Shown here: piece by piece, positions 7,933 through 17,135 of the stretch
Layout: each line of letters opens with the position of its first letter
How positions within the stretch are numbered: the first letter of the stretch is position 1
Source of the DNA: Taibaiella koreensis
GTDB lineage: Bacteria; Bacteroidota; Bacteroidia; Chitinophagales; Chitinophagaceae
Assembly (NCBI RefSeq): GCF_003545715.1
Contig: NZ_QVNU01000004.1
Location: 124,001 to 188,000 of the forward strand
Reading direction: 5' to 3'
DNA length: 64,000 nucleotides
Position numbers and translations under genes: made by a program
Notes under the pieces: model-generated
Databases searched by the model: none
Seen by the model: the letters and a program-made list of their open reading frames with translations, nothing else
Told to the model about the DNA's origin: nothing

Positions 7933-10900
7933 ATGGCGTCATTACACCAGACACTACACTATGAAGGCAGTAATCTATCGCAGATCCTGAGCGATTTTCC
8001 GTCCTTCAAACAGGTGCAGGCTTCCTTCCAGGTACCGGCCTACGACTACATTCCCCTTGGCGACGGCTTCGCGGCCAACCGCAATTTCCTGCGAACGGAA
8101 GCGCTGTCTAAAGCATTGCAGCTCGACAGCACCCGCTACCAGCTGGATCTGCCGCTTTCCCTACTCGCCGGCAGCAATATGGTCGGTTTTCTCTATTACT
8201 GGGGAACCCAGGTAAATATGAACGGGCAGACACCGCCCGATCTCCAGCGGCTCACCGACGAGCTCTCATTGGGCATTGATGTAAAGATCAACAATGCCCT
8301 GACGCAACAGTTTACGGCCTTACCTTTCCTGTTGCTCTCCGATTACCTGGCCAGCCGCAGCAGCAATACGCTGATGTCGCATCGTGAAAACCTGGCTGCC
8401 ATGACGGTCAACCGGGATACAGACGCCGCTACGGACAAGACCCTGGAAGAATACCTGAACGACACCCTCGTACTGCTCAATATGGAGGCGCTGCGTAAGC
8501 TTGCGGGTACATTACCTAACGTGTCATTTGCTTCGTTGTTCGTATTCGTGGCCCTGTCTTTTAAAAAGGATGGCGAGAACCTGCCCGTCATGAAAGTGCC
8601 TACTTTCCAGGTGCTAGCGGCGCAGGCAAAGCAACAATTCAATGTGGGTTTCTCCGATAGTGACTATAATCAGTTGAAGAAAATACCGGCAGCACAATAT
8701 GAAGCGCTATGGGATTTCCCTGTTGCTATTCCCGAGGTAAAGCCCGCTGTGGTTAAAGGCGAAGTGGTATTTACCGGAACGGAACCGGTACAGTACAGCA
8801 ATTTCAGCAGCTACGACCTGGTGCTGGATTATGCCGGCCAATCGGTAAAATATGCCTGGAACAACTATAGCACTGCGGATATTCCCGACAGGAAAACAGA
8901 TTTCGACTTCTATGCGACACAAGATGTGGTAATCGATACGGGCTCGGCCGATCCTGTTACCGTGAGTGTGAAGCTTTATGATGGTAATGTACTATGGCGG
9001 CATACTTACGCTGCCGACGACACCAAGCTACAGAAGCTGCATATTGAGCTGCCCCTGGTAAAGGTACCGGTATTAGGCGACGACCCTTCGGATCCCGGAG
9101 CCAGCAATAAGCCGCTCCGCGGACAGGTTGTGGAGCTGAGCGGTAAATGCTCCTTGAAAGATTTGACCGTTATCCTGCAAGCCAAAGCGCTGACCGTTGA
9201 TCCGGTGTGGAAAGTGATCGGCGTGGCTACTACCGATATTACCGGAAGCTTTACTATGCCCTATCCCCTGGGCAGCTATGAGGCAGCACAAGCTTTCGTA
9301 TCGCTATCGCCTGATGAGACTGTCCCTGTGCGGATAATACCCGTTGAGGAGCAGCATTCGGCACAGCAGACCATTGCCAATGATTTCATCTACCTTTTGG
9401 TAGAAAGTGCTGACTGCGGCGATGACGAAGATGCCGACGATGATTGCGAGTGCCACTCCTCCGACAGCAAAACACCAAGATTGCCAGAGCAGTCTGACCT
9501 GATCGGCTCAGATAAATACTCCCAGGATCTGGGCGGCGGTACTTGCATGAACCTTACCACACCCAACCGCACCCTGAGCGAGCATACCTATTTTGCTATC
9601 GTACGCACATCTGATCCCGACGTGGCCAATTATGTGCTGGAGAAGAATACCATACAGCAGGCTGATGGTTTTAAAAAGGTAACCTTCACCTTAGGTGAAG
9701 GCAAAAAAGTAGAACGCAAAGAAGTTACTTATGAAAATCCCATTCGCTGGCAGGATGCGCCCGATACTACAGATAAAGACAATCACCTCTCTTTGTACCA
9801 GGCTGTAAACGTTGCCCATGGCCATCTTCTCACTTATAAATCTGTATTAAAGGCCGACGGCTATTCACTGGGTGATCTCCTGTACTCACTACCCCTGGCG
9901 CCAGGGCAGAAGAAGCAGATCGCGGTATTTGACTACAAACGCACACTGCAAGGTTCCGAAAGCCAGCAACTGACCCAGCGTGAAGGCCTGAATGCAGCAC
10001 TGGTAAACGATCGCAGCATTATAGACGATCTTAGTGGTTCCATCAGCGAGTACCTGCAGGGCCAGAGCACAGCCAATACCGGTGGCGTATCGGCCGGTCT
10101 GGGTGTGGGTGCTATCCTAGGGCCAGTAGGCGCTGTACTGGGTGTATCGGGCGGCTACTCTTCTGCCTCTTCCAGTGCTTCGCAGCAAAGCTCACGCAAT
10201 ACCTCGCAGGCCTTCGGTGAAACGCTGCGCAATGCCATTATGCAGAGCTCCAGTGCTTACCGGTCGTTGAATGGCACACTGATCGATACTATTTCGGAAG
10301 GACAACAATATGCAGCGACAACAGAGGTGGTGGCCAACCACAACCATTGCCATTCGCTCACTATGCTGTATTTCGAAGTGTTGCGCCACTATGCCGTATT
10401 CCAGGAACTGGTAGGCGTGGAAGAATGTCTCTTCGTACCGCTGATCATGACCAATTTCTCCATGGAGAATATTCATAAATGGCGCGATGTGCTGGCAGCC
10501 AGTCTTATGTACCGGCCTTCCAATACATACCTGCCCTTGTTCCGCAACCGCAATCCCTTGCTGAAAGGTTTCGATGCCAATGACCGCGTACTCACCAACT
10601 GGACCAATGTTGATTTTCCGGCCAACCGCTACTGTGACGATACTATTATCGAGGTTACCGGACAGATCAATTTCCGCGTCAGCATACCCAGGCCCAAAAC
10701 CCGGTTTGACCGCATCCTTTCCCTGCCCATCATCAAAAAGACGATAACTACGCAGGGCGGTGTCGATGTGGTGGGTACCGTCGAGGAGAACATTAAGAAT
10801 GCTGTAATCGGTGCCATTGTGCCTTGTGCGGCCGGCGGTCCTACCATCAAACGGCAGACCAATACCTCCGAAGTGATTACACGCGGCCAGATCTTCGATA

Positions 10901-13900
10901 TGTTCATGACCCTGGACGCCAATTATGAGACTGTGCCGCCCGCCAGGTGTATCCGCGTGAACTTCGACTCGGTCGATTCTCCCAGTATCCCCTTCCTTTT
11001 CTTCAACGATGCTTATACCCCGCTCGACTTTTTTGCCGGTATGGATAAAGAGAAGAAAATATGGGACGGCTACGCTTCGTTGCTGGGCATGAGCACCAAT
11101 GAGCTGTTACGCTATTTCAACAACAACGTGATCGCCGACTGGGACCAGATCTTCAACGATCATATCGCCCCCATGATCATTGCCAAGCTCATCGACCAGA
11201 CCAAGATCACCATACAGCCACTGAATGGCCTCGACCTTACCGCCCTGGATAAATACAATGGTGGTAACCGCCTGCTGCGCTATAATTTCCGGGCCAGCAC
11301 CGCCAAAACCCGCGCGGAGATCGACAAGCTGAATATCCTGTATAATATCGCATTCAGCAACAAGATGGAATTCTTCAATTTCATCGATGCCTTCCGTGTG
11401 GAAAGCCTGAGGGTTAATTATGCCACACCGCATTACACCGGCACAATTGCCAACGAAACCCTGAACGATGATCTGGTAGACGGCATCAGCAATATACTGA
11501 CCCCGCTCAACTATGATGAGAAGCGTAACCCGCGTCTGGAAGATAAGTTTATCGTGAATGAGCTCATTACCCACCTGAACAGCAACCTCGAGTACTATAA
11601 TAAGGTGCTGTGGCGCAACCTGGATCCCGACCGTCGCTATTTGCTGCTGGATGGCTTCCACATACAGGTTTACAACGACCTGAATCAGCCCGGACCGATG
11701 AAGAGCCTGGCCTCCATCGTGAAGAACCAGCTGATCGGTATTGCCGGTAACTCCCTCATCTTCCCTGTAGCCGCCGGCGTAAAGGTCGACCGTTCCTACA
11801 TTATTCTCACGCCCAATGATGAAGATCAGGATAAAGAAGTGAAGCTCTCGCTCTTTGATCATTATCGTCCGCTGACGCCGCCCGATCCCTTCCGTATCAG
11901 CGTGCCCACGAGGGGTATCTTTGCCGAAGCTGTTATGGGTGCCTGTGATGCTTGTGAAAAAGTCAAAGACAACTCTTCTCAGGATTGGGACAGGTTCCGC
12001 ACCGATGAGCCCACTACTTTTGCACCGGTGACCGTACCTACACCAGAGCCCACCGATTGGAAAGCAGCGTTCAAGGATTTTGCCACACCAATCGTAAACA
12101 TACAGAATGCACCGGCATTGCCAGCGCCGGGAGCCGGTCTGCAAGGACTTTCTGAGCTGTTGGGTAAGAACGATATCTTTAAAGATATAACCGGCCTCGA
12201 CGCCAACCAGAAGAATGCAATAGCTACTTACCTGTCCAACCAGGAAAATGCCAAGGCATTTGCCCAAATGGCTAAGGACATGGCCATACAAGCCCACAAT
12301 ACCCAGAACGACGACAAGATCAAGAGCGCGATCAAGGACGCCCAGACCAACGGCAACATCAGCAAAGAAGATGCCGGTAAGCTGACCAAGGACCATATCC
12401 AGCAGATGATCGATGGTGGGGAAGCCAAACGTACCGACGCTGCCAATGCCGGTAACAATAAACCTTCGCTTACAGATGCAGCTGTGAAAGCGGCAGACCA
12501 GGGTAAGGCCGTCAAAGCCGAGCATACCGACGCTGTAACCGGTAAAACCGAAAAAGTGGACATTGAAGGTACCAGTGCCGAAAATGTGCTGGCCACAGCA
12601 GGCGCGGCCGTACCGCAATTGAAGCAAGAGAACAGCATGGCCTGCTGGGCAACTGCCGCCACTATGATGGTCAGCTGGAAGAAAGGACTATCAATGACGG
12701 TACCTGATGTACTGGCTATTGCCGGGCAGCAATACGTCGACAAGTTCAACGCCGGCCAGGGATTACAGTCAGCAGAGAAAGAGGCCTTCATTACCGCATT
12801 GGGTATGGTGGGTGAGCCGCCGGCCAGCTATACGTTGCAAACCTATATCAACTGGCTGAAGACCTATGGTCCCTTGTGGATCACAACCGATTCTTCCACA
12901 GCTACCGGTCCCTTCTCGCCGCATGCCCGCATACTGACCAAGATCACCGGTACAGGAACGCCTGATGGACAGGGTACTTACTTTACGTTCAACGACCCCG
13001 CAACCGGTACGGAAGTAAAGGAATCCTTCACTGACTTCCTGAACGCTTATGAGCAAATGGTAACGGATAACCCCGGAGCATTGTTTATCCAGATCGTACA
13101 CTTCAGCGATCCTGTGACGCCCGCCGGGGAAGGCGGACCTGCTGCTGACCCCACCGTACAGGACCTCAATACGAACAAGCCCTCGGCTCCCGATACCGTA
13201 GTGATCAATAAGTCGGAATTCAAGGCAGTAACCGGATTGAGCAACTGGAAACCCGCGGGCGCCCTGCACAATACCAATCTCTTTTCCAAGCGTACCAGCA
13301 ACCAGGTGATCCACCTGGTGTTGCATGAGACCGCAGCCGATACAGGCGATGGCTTTTCGTCACCCAATACCGCGCATATGGCGGTGAGGGCCGATGCAAC
13401 CATCACACAGTTCAACGACCTGCTGGAGAACGAGCAGCATGCCAACAACTTCAACACGACTTCCGTAGGCGTCGAATTTGTGAACCGGGGCTGGCTGGCC
13501 AGTCCGAAAGACGACGACAGCGCGCACCCGCCATACAGCTACGAGCATGAGGCCATTCCTTCCAAGCAATCACAGCTGTCCGCTGCCCAGAAAGACAAAT
13601 TCAAAGAGGCCAACGGCTATCTCTGGTGCTTTTGGGGCTTTGGCTTCGGCGTCTACCGCCTGCCTCAGAATATGGCGCAGCTGGAAAAAGAAGTGGAGCT
13701 GGTTAAATGGCTTACCGTCGACCTGCCGCCGGTAGTCAAGGCCTGGAAAGACGGCGGTGGCTGGCTTTCGGGCAAGCCGGAGCTCACAACACTTGCCGGC
13801 TGGCTTTCCCTGCCCGGGGTACCTGCCGAAAATAAGCCGCTCCTTGATCTGCCTACCATCAGCAATACCTGGCTGCAGCTGGTATCGTATAACGAAGTGA

Positions 13901-14241
13901 AGTCGCTGTGGACGTTCAAGGCCGCAGATATTCCAGCCGATGCCGACAAGGATAAGCTGCAGTATTTTATCTTCACCACAGGCCACGACTACATCACGCC
14001 GACCAACTTTGCCAGCCGTTCCGGTATCCTGTCGCACAATTCCCTGTACGCCGGGCATAGCGATGGTTCCTTCCAGACGCTGTACACCTGGTTGCGGCTG
14101 GAGAAAGGAAAGACGGATACCAAGGCCTTCGACCTCTGCAAAAGCCTGATGAAAGACCATTTTATCATTGCTTCCCTCAAGACTAATCCTTACGATAAGA
14201 AGATCGTATTGCTGAACGTGAGCGACGCTAACCTGGTATAA
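7933..14241 (+). CDS. Giant multidomain protein with C70-type papain-like peptidase and amidase_2-like domain
   Basis: 2102 residues from the ATG at 7933. There is no signal peptide, TM anchor or T9SS tail. The N-terminal third is unrecognised, with a beta-rich RGQVVELSG...DITGSF module at about 395-450 that resembles a carboxypeptidase-regulatory fold, then an Asp/Cys cluster (Cys495, Cys505, Cys507). A Gly/Ala/Val-rich hydrophobic stretch lies at 717-745 and a NHNHCHSLT motif at 802-810. A helical Lys/Ala/Asp-rich linker follows at about 1400-1550. NSMACWATAATMM (Cys1571), PHARILTK (His1664) and FNDPATG (Asn1687/Asp1688) match the AvrRpt2-like C70 peptidase pattern. VLHETAAD (His1798), VGVEFVNRG (Glu1848) and AGHSDGS (His2042, Asp2044) resemble an amidase_2/PGRP domain. 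The domain set suggests an effector or toxin acting on protein and peptidoglycan; export route and target are unknown. A strong terminator follows. Confidence 0.8.
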   Translation: MASLHQTLHYEGSNLSQILSDFPSFKQVQASFQVPAYDYIPLGDGFAANRNFLRTEALSKALQLDSTRYQLDLPLSLLAGSNMVGFLYYWGTQVNMNGQTPPDLQRLTDELSLGIDVKINNALTQQFTALPFLLLSDYLASRSSNTLMSHRENLAAMTVNRDTDAATDKTLEEYLNDTLVLLNMEALRKLAGTLPNVSFASLFVFVALSFKKDGENLPVMKVPTFQVLAAQAKQQFNVGFSDSDYNQLKKIPAAQYEALWDFPVAIPEVKPAVVKGEVVFTGTEPVQYSNFSSYDLVLDYAGQSVKYAWNNYSTADIPDRKTDFDFYATQDVVIDTGSADPVTVSVKLYDGNVLWRHTYAADDTKLQKLHIELPLVKVPVLGDDPSDPGASNKPLRGQVVELSGKCSLKDLTVILQAKALTVDPVWKVIGVATTDITGSFTMPYPLGSYEAAQAFVSLSPDETVPVRIIPVEEQHSAQQTIANDFIYLLVESADCGDDEDADDDCECHSSDSKTPRLPEQSDLIGSDKYSQDLGGGTCMNLTTPNRTLSEHTYFAIVRTSDPDVANYVLEKNTIQQADGFKKVTFTLGEGKKVERKEVTYENPIRWQDAPDTTDKDNHLSLYQAVNVAHGHLLTYKSVLKADGYSLGDLLYSLPLAPGQKKQIAVFDYKRTLQGSESQQLTQREGLNAALVNDRSIIDDLSGSISEYLQGQSTANTGGVSAGLGVGAILGPVGAVLGVSGGYSSASSSASQQSSRNTSQAFGETLRNAIMQSSSAYRSLNGTLIDTISEGQQYAATTEVVANHNHCHSLTMLYFEVLRHYAVFQELVGVEECLFVPLIMTNFSMENIHKWRDVLAASLMYRPSNTYLPLFRNRNPLLKGFDANDRVLTNWTNVDFPANRYCDDTIIEVTGQINFRVSIPRPKTRFDRILSLPIIKKTITTQGGVDVVGTVEENIKNAVIGAIVPCAAGGPTIKRQTNTSEVITRGQIFDMFMTLDANYETVPPARCIRVNFDSVDSPSIPFLFFNDAYTPLDFFAGMDKEKKIWDGYASLLGMSTNELLRYFNNNVIADWDQIFNDHIAPMIIAKLIDQTKITIQPLNGLDLTALDKYNGGNRLLRYNFRASTAKTRAEIDKLNILYNIAFSNKMEFFNFIDAFRVESLRVNYATPHYTGTIANETLNDDLVDGISNILTPLNYDEKRNPRLEDKFIVNELITHLNSNLEYYNKVLWRNLDPDRRYLLLDGFHIQVYNDLNQPGPMKSLASIVKNQLIGIAGNSLIFPVAAGVKVDRSYIILTPNDEDQDKEVKLSLFDHYRPLTPPDPFRISVPTRGIFAEAVMGACDACEKVKDNSSQDWDRFRTDEPTTFAPVTVPTPEPTDWKAAFKDFATPIVNIQNAPALPAPGAGLQGLSELLGKNDIFKDITGLDANQKNAIATYLSNQENAKAFAQMAKDMAIQAHNTQNDDKIKSAIKDAQTNGNISKEDAGKLTKDHIQQMIDGGEAKRTDAANAGNNKPSLTDAAVKAADQGKAVKAEHTDAVTGKTEKVDIEGTSAENVLATAGAAVPQLKQENSMACWATAATMMVSWKKGLSMTVPDVLAIAGQQYVDKFNAGQGLQSAEKEAFITALGMVGEPPASYTLQTYINWLKTYGPLWITTDSSTATGPFSPHARILTKITGTGTPDGQGTYFTFNDPATGTEVKESFTDFLNAYEQMVTDNPGALFIQIVHFSDPVTPAGEGGPAADPTVQDLNTNKPSAPDTVVINKSEFKAVTGLSNWKPAGALHNTNLFSKRTSNQVIHLVLHETAADTGDGFSSPNTAHMAVRADATITQFNDLLENEQHANNFNTTSVGVEFVNRGWLASPKDDDSAHPPYSYEHEAIPSKQSQLSAAQKDKFKEANGYLWCFWGFGFGVYRLPQNMAQLEKEVELVKWLTVDLPPVVKAWKDGGGWLSGKPELTTLAGWLSLPGVPAENKPLLDLPTISNTWLQLVSYNEVKSLWTFKAADIPADADKDKLQYFIFTTGHDYITPTNFASRSGILSHNSLYAGHSDGSFQTLYTWLRLEKGKTDTKAFDLCKSLMKDHFIIASLKTNPYDKKIVLLNVSDANLV

Positions 14242-14262
14242 TCTTCAAGCTGTCTTTTTACC

Positions 14263-14293
14263 GCCGGGATACGATCGTATCCCGGCTTTTTTT
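14263..14293 (+). terminator. Intrinsic terminator after the giant gene
   Basis: Perfect 24-base palindrome at 14263-14286 (GCCGGGATACGA arm) followed by seven T residues, 21 bases after the stop codon. It separates the giant gene from the OmpA-domain gene. Confidence 0.9.
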
Positions 14294-14371
14294 ATGAGAT
14301 TGTAGCAGCTTGCAACGATTATTTTTCAAAAAGAAGGGAAAATCCCCCTGCTATCTTTCCGCTTGCCGTAA

Positions 14372-14379
14372 TACATTTG
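14372..14379 (+). promoter_or_regulatory. Candidate -7 element (TACATTTG)
   Basis: TACATTTG fits TAnnTTTG, 26 bases before the ATG at 14406. The -33 element is not obvious. It supports independent transcription of the OmpA-domain gene, in agreement with the terminator upstream. Confidence 0.5.
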
Positions 14380-14405
14380 CAGCAATCAATCTAAAGACAA
14401 ATGCT

Positions 14406-15230
14406 ATGAAACGAAAGATAATTCAGGGCCTTTTTTTTGCCCTCCTGCTGATAACGGAACAGTCTGTAGCGCAAAACGGGAATGACTGCAAGCCTCTGTT
14501 CAGCGCACTGGCCGATCATGCCCTTAAAGAATGTGAGCATAAAGAATTCCAGGAGTTGGAGATTTATCCCAAGGCCGGCGCAAAGGCGGAAGTCAGAAAA
14601 GGGGTATATGAAAAGGTAGCCTATGCCTTCAGCGGCGATTTCAACAAACGGCCGGCGGCTGCGCAAATCTACCAAAACTATGTCAACGCGATCACCAAAG
14701 CCGGCGGCGAGATCACGGCCAATAATAGTAACGGGGTTTGCGGCAAACTGAAGAAGAACGGCGATACTTACTGGATCAAGATCTATACCGACGGCAGCAG
14801 CTGGTATTGGTACGAAAGCCTGAAGGAAGCGTCCCTCCGCCAGGATGTGGTACCCACTGCCGATGAGATCAAAATGGCTTTAAAGGATGATGGCAAGGCT
14901 GTTTTTTACGGGATTTATTTCGATACGGACAAAGCAACCCTGAAGCCCGAATCGGCCCCGACCCTGGAGGCTATTGCTGCCTTTCTTAAGGCCAACCCCT
15001 CAGCCAATATCTTCGTGGTAGGACATACCGACAACAGCGGCAGCTTTGAACACAACCTTGCCCTATCCAAAGACAGGGCCGGCGCTGTGATCGGCGAGCT
15101 CGTAGCGAAACATGGGGTCAATAAGAACCAACTGGCCGCTCAGGGCGTGGCTTCGCTGGCCCCGATAGCCTCTAATGATGCTGAAGCCGGCAAGGCCAGG
15201 AACCGCAGGGTTGAGATTGTGAAGCGATGA
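14406..15230 (+). CDS. OmpA-family protein
   Basis: 274 residues from the ATG at 14406, which opens into a signal peptide (MKRKIIQGLFFALLLITEQSVA, cleavage before QNG); an upstream in-frame extension lacks such features. The middle part (residues 30-150) has no recognised fold. The last 100 residues are an OmpA/MotB peptidoglycan-binding domain: IYFDTDKATLKPES, VVGHTDNSGS, LSKDRAGAVIGEL and ARNRRVEIV are all present. Such proteins link the outer membrane to peptidoglycan. There is no beta-barrel region, so this is a soluble periplasmic or surface-exposed protein. It has its own -7 element and a strong terminator, so it is probably monocistronic. Confidence 0.9.
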   Translation: MKRKIIQGLFFALLLITEQSVAQNGNDCKPLFSALADHALKECEHKEFQELEIYPKAGAKAEVRKGVYEKVAYAFSGDFNKRPAAAQIYQNYVNAITKAGGEITANNSNGVCGKLKKNGDTYWIKIYTDGSSWYWYESLKEASLRQDVVPTADEIKMALKDDGKAVFYGIYFDTDKATLKPESAPTLEAIAAFLKANPSANIFVVGHTDNSGSFEHNLALSKDRAGAVIGELVAKHGVNKNQLAAQGVASLAPIASNDAEAGKARNRRVEIVKR

Positions 15231-15258
15231 ATGCTCTTTCCTATTTGGTTAAAAGAAA

Positions 15259-15295
15259 AATACCCGGCAGCTAGCGTAGCTACCGGGTATTTTTT
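15259..15295 (+). terminator. Intrinsic terminator after the OmpA-family gene
   Basis: AATACCCGG and CCGGGTATT arms with an internal AGCTAGCGTAGCT hairpin, followed by a T-run to 15295. It also has an A-run on the 5' side. Confidence 0.9.
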
Positions 15296-15399
15296 CACAC
15301 CTTAGTGATATCAAAAAAAGATATTCATCAACTGTGCTTTTTTACAACACGCGGCGAATAATAAGTAAATTGAAGTCATACCGGCAGCGGTTTATGTAA

Positions 15400-15912
15400 A
15401 TGAAATCGGGAAACAATAATAACGAACAGCTGGAACACCTCCTGGAAACGCATAAAGGCATCTTGTTCAAAGTAGCCCGGGCGTATTGCGCCCGGGAAGA
15501 GGACCGGCAGGACCTTATCCAGGAAATGATGATCCAGGTATGGCACGCGCTTCCCCGGTATGATGTGCAATATAAAATGAGCACCTGGCTGTACCGTATC
15601 GCGCTGAATGTGGCGATCTCCTACTACCGGAAGCAAAGCCGGAAGACGATCCATATACCGCTCGATGATCAGGCGGAACAGGTGACAGATTATGAATCCG
15701 GGAGCCGTGAACAGCAGCTGCGCCTGCTGGAACAATTTATTGCCGAGCTGAATGAGCTGGACAAAGCGCTCATCCTGCTCTACCTGGAAGACAAAAGCCA
15801 TGCCGAGATCGGCGATATTATGGGACTTTCCATAAGCAATGTAGGTACCCGTGTAGGCCGCATTAAGGATAGATTAAAGAAGCGATTTTCACAAAAAAAT
15901 AATGATCTATGA
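15400..15912 (+). CDS. ECF-type RNA polymerase sigma factor
   Basis: 170 residues with the two-domain sigma-70/ECF layout. Region 2 (about 15-80) includes ILFKVARAYC, RQDLIQEMMIQVWHALPRY and MSTWLYRIALNVAISYYR. Region 4 (about 115-165) includes LNELDKALILLYLEDKSHAEIGDIMGLSISNVGTR, a helix-turn-helix for -35 recognition. Its stop overlaps the start of the next gene by four bases (ATGA), implying translational coupling. The partner has none of the usual FecR-type features, which differs from the common SigW/FecR pair of Bacteroidota. The regulon is unknown. Confidence 0.9.
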   Translation: MKSGNNNNEQLEHLLETHKGILFKVARAYCAREEDRQDLIQEMMIQVWHALPRYDVQYKMSTWLYRIALNVAISYYRKQSRKTIHIPLDDQAEQVTDYESGSREQQLRLLEQFIAELNELDKALILLYLEDKSHAEIGDIMGLSISNVGTRVGRIKDRLKKRFSQKNNDL

Positions 15913-16574
15913 ACGAGGAAGAAATAAAGCTGCTCTGGAAGAACACTAATAAACAATTGGAAGAAAGCCTACAACTGCAGCAGCAAAAGGCGCAGGACAT
16001 TGCGCAGATAAAGGCCGGCAACCTGTTGGCATCTATGAGGCCGGCAAAACAGTTTGCCGTAATTGCAGGATTGCTATGGGTTGTCGCCGGCGCTATCCTG
16101 CTGACCCCCATTTACCTCTATGGTTTCGCTACAGCCAATAAGTATTTTTTGTTTTCCGCCAGTCTGCAGGTATTACTTACAGCGATAGCGCTGGTCCTTT
16201 ATCTATACCAACTGAGCGCTATAAGCCATATTGACTGGGGTACACCGGTGCTGCAAACCCAGAGAAGGCTGATCCGTATCCGGTCTGCCAGTCTTTGGAT
16301 CGCCCGTATGCTGTGCCTGCAGCTTCCTCTGTGGACCACCTTTTACTGGAACAGGGAAATGCTGACAAACGGCAGCTATGGACTCTGGGCCCTGCAGGCC
16401 TTTGTAACCATGGGCTGTACGGTACTAGCCTTGTGGCTGTTTACGCATATCCGTTATAAAAACCGGCACCAAAAATGGTTCCGGCTGTTGTTCAGCGGCA
16501 AAGAATGGACGCCTTTGATGCGGGCGATGGGCCTTCTGGAACAAATACAACAGTACCAGGAAACTGAAGAATGA
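15909..16574 (+). CDS. Membrane protein coupled to the ECF sigma factor, possible anti-sigma factor
   Basis: 221 residues. The first 45 are hydrophilic and helical (EEEIKLLWKNTNKQLEESLQ with Gln-rich repeats), then four hydrophobic segments follow: AVIAGLLWVVAGAILL, FSASLQVLLTAIALVLYLY, MLCLQLPLWTTFYW and LQAFVTMGCTVLALWLF. The C-terminus is cytosolic by the charge pattern (HIRYKNRHQKWFR). It overlaps the sigma gene by four bases, the typical position of an anti-sigma factor, and the cytosolic N-terminal helix would suit sigma binding. That role is inference from position; no zinc-type anti-sigma motif is present. Confidence 0.65.
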   Translation: MNEEEIKLLWKNTNKQLEESLQLQQQKAQDIAQIKAGNLLASMRPAKQFAVIAGLLWVVAGAILLTPIYLYGFATANKYFLFSASLQVLLTAIALVLYLYQLSAISHIDWGTPVLQTQRRLIRIRSASLWIARMLCLQLPLWTTFYWNREMLTNGSYGLWALQAFVTMGCTVLALWLFTHIRYKNRHQKWFRLLFSGKEWTPLMRAMGLLEQIQQYQETEE

Positions 16575-16616
16575 CCTTGTTGCTTTAACGCTATATCGGT
16601 TTAAACCCTTGTAACG

Positions 16617-17036
16617 TTAGAGTGCTGCATGCCTGGCATCGCGATGCAGCTTATCCAGGTACTCCCTGATGACCATTGCCTTCTCCTTTTTGATCCGCTT
16701 ACCCAACTCCCGGCGCGGACATTGCTTGTGGTACCTGGCCCCCCAATCCATGATCTCGATAACAATGGGTAAAAGATCCACCCCCTTAGGCGTAAGGCTA
16801 TAGCAGTACTTAGACTTATTGTGCGGCGATACCTGCTTCGTCAATATGCCTTCAGCTTCCAGCACACTCAACCGGTTGGCCAGGATATTGGTCGCAATTT
16901 TTTCTTCCGATTCCAGGAACTCGCCATACGATACCTTTCCGCGCAACATAATGTCGCGGATGATCAGTAGCGACCACTTGTCGCCAAATACCTCCAGGGA
17001 GCAGCTAATGGGGCAATCCGACCTGTTCTTTTCCAT
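16617..17036 (-). CDS. HxlR-family winged-helix transcriptional regulator
   Basis: 139 residues. CPISCSLEVFGDKWSLLIIRDI at the N-terminus with Cys8 and Cys12, then EFLESEEKIATNILANRLSVLEAEGILTK and a wing SKYCYSLTPKGVDLLPIVIEI, are the HxlR (DUF24) signature. Family members with the N-terminal cysteine often respond to reactive electrophiles or thiol oxidation. The gene is divergent from an NTF2-like protein gene, and the 99-base gap between the start codons holds two similar operator-like boxes. It probably represses that neighbour and itself. Confidence 0.9.
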   Translation of the reverse strand: MEKNRSDCPISCSLEVFGDKWSLLIIRDIMLRGKVSYGEFLESEEKIATNILANRLSVLEAEGILTKQVSPHNKSKYCYSLTPKGVDLLPIVIEIMDWGARYHKQCPRRELGKRIKKEKAMVIREYLDKLHRDARHAAL

Positions 17037-17053
17037 AATCTTTTTGTAAAAGT

Positions 17054-17101
17054 ACTTGCGTTTTGCAATTAGTTTTTATATTAGCACTTGCAAAATGCAA
17101 G
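17054..17101. promoter_or_regulatory. Two operator-like boxes between the hxlR-like gene and its divergent neighbour
   Basis: ACTTGCGTTTTGCAAT at 17054-17069 and ACTTGCAAAATGCAAG at 17086-17101 are near-palindromic copies spaced 32 bases apart, about three helical turns. The second has perfect CTTGCA/TGCAAG arms. HxlR regulators bind dyads in such divergent spacers, so these are probably its binding sites. Confidence 0.65.
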
Positions 17102-17135
17102 CAAATATACAATTCACCCTTTTAAAAAAGTCAAA

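Noticed and set aside
11107-12627. 506-aa open frame antisense to the giant gene
   Set aside because: Mirror frame of a strongly coding region; His/Gly/Val-rich without domains, and the giant protein's motifs lie on the plus strand.
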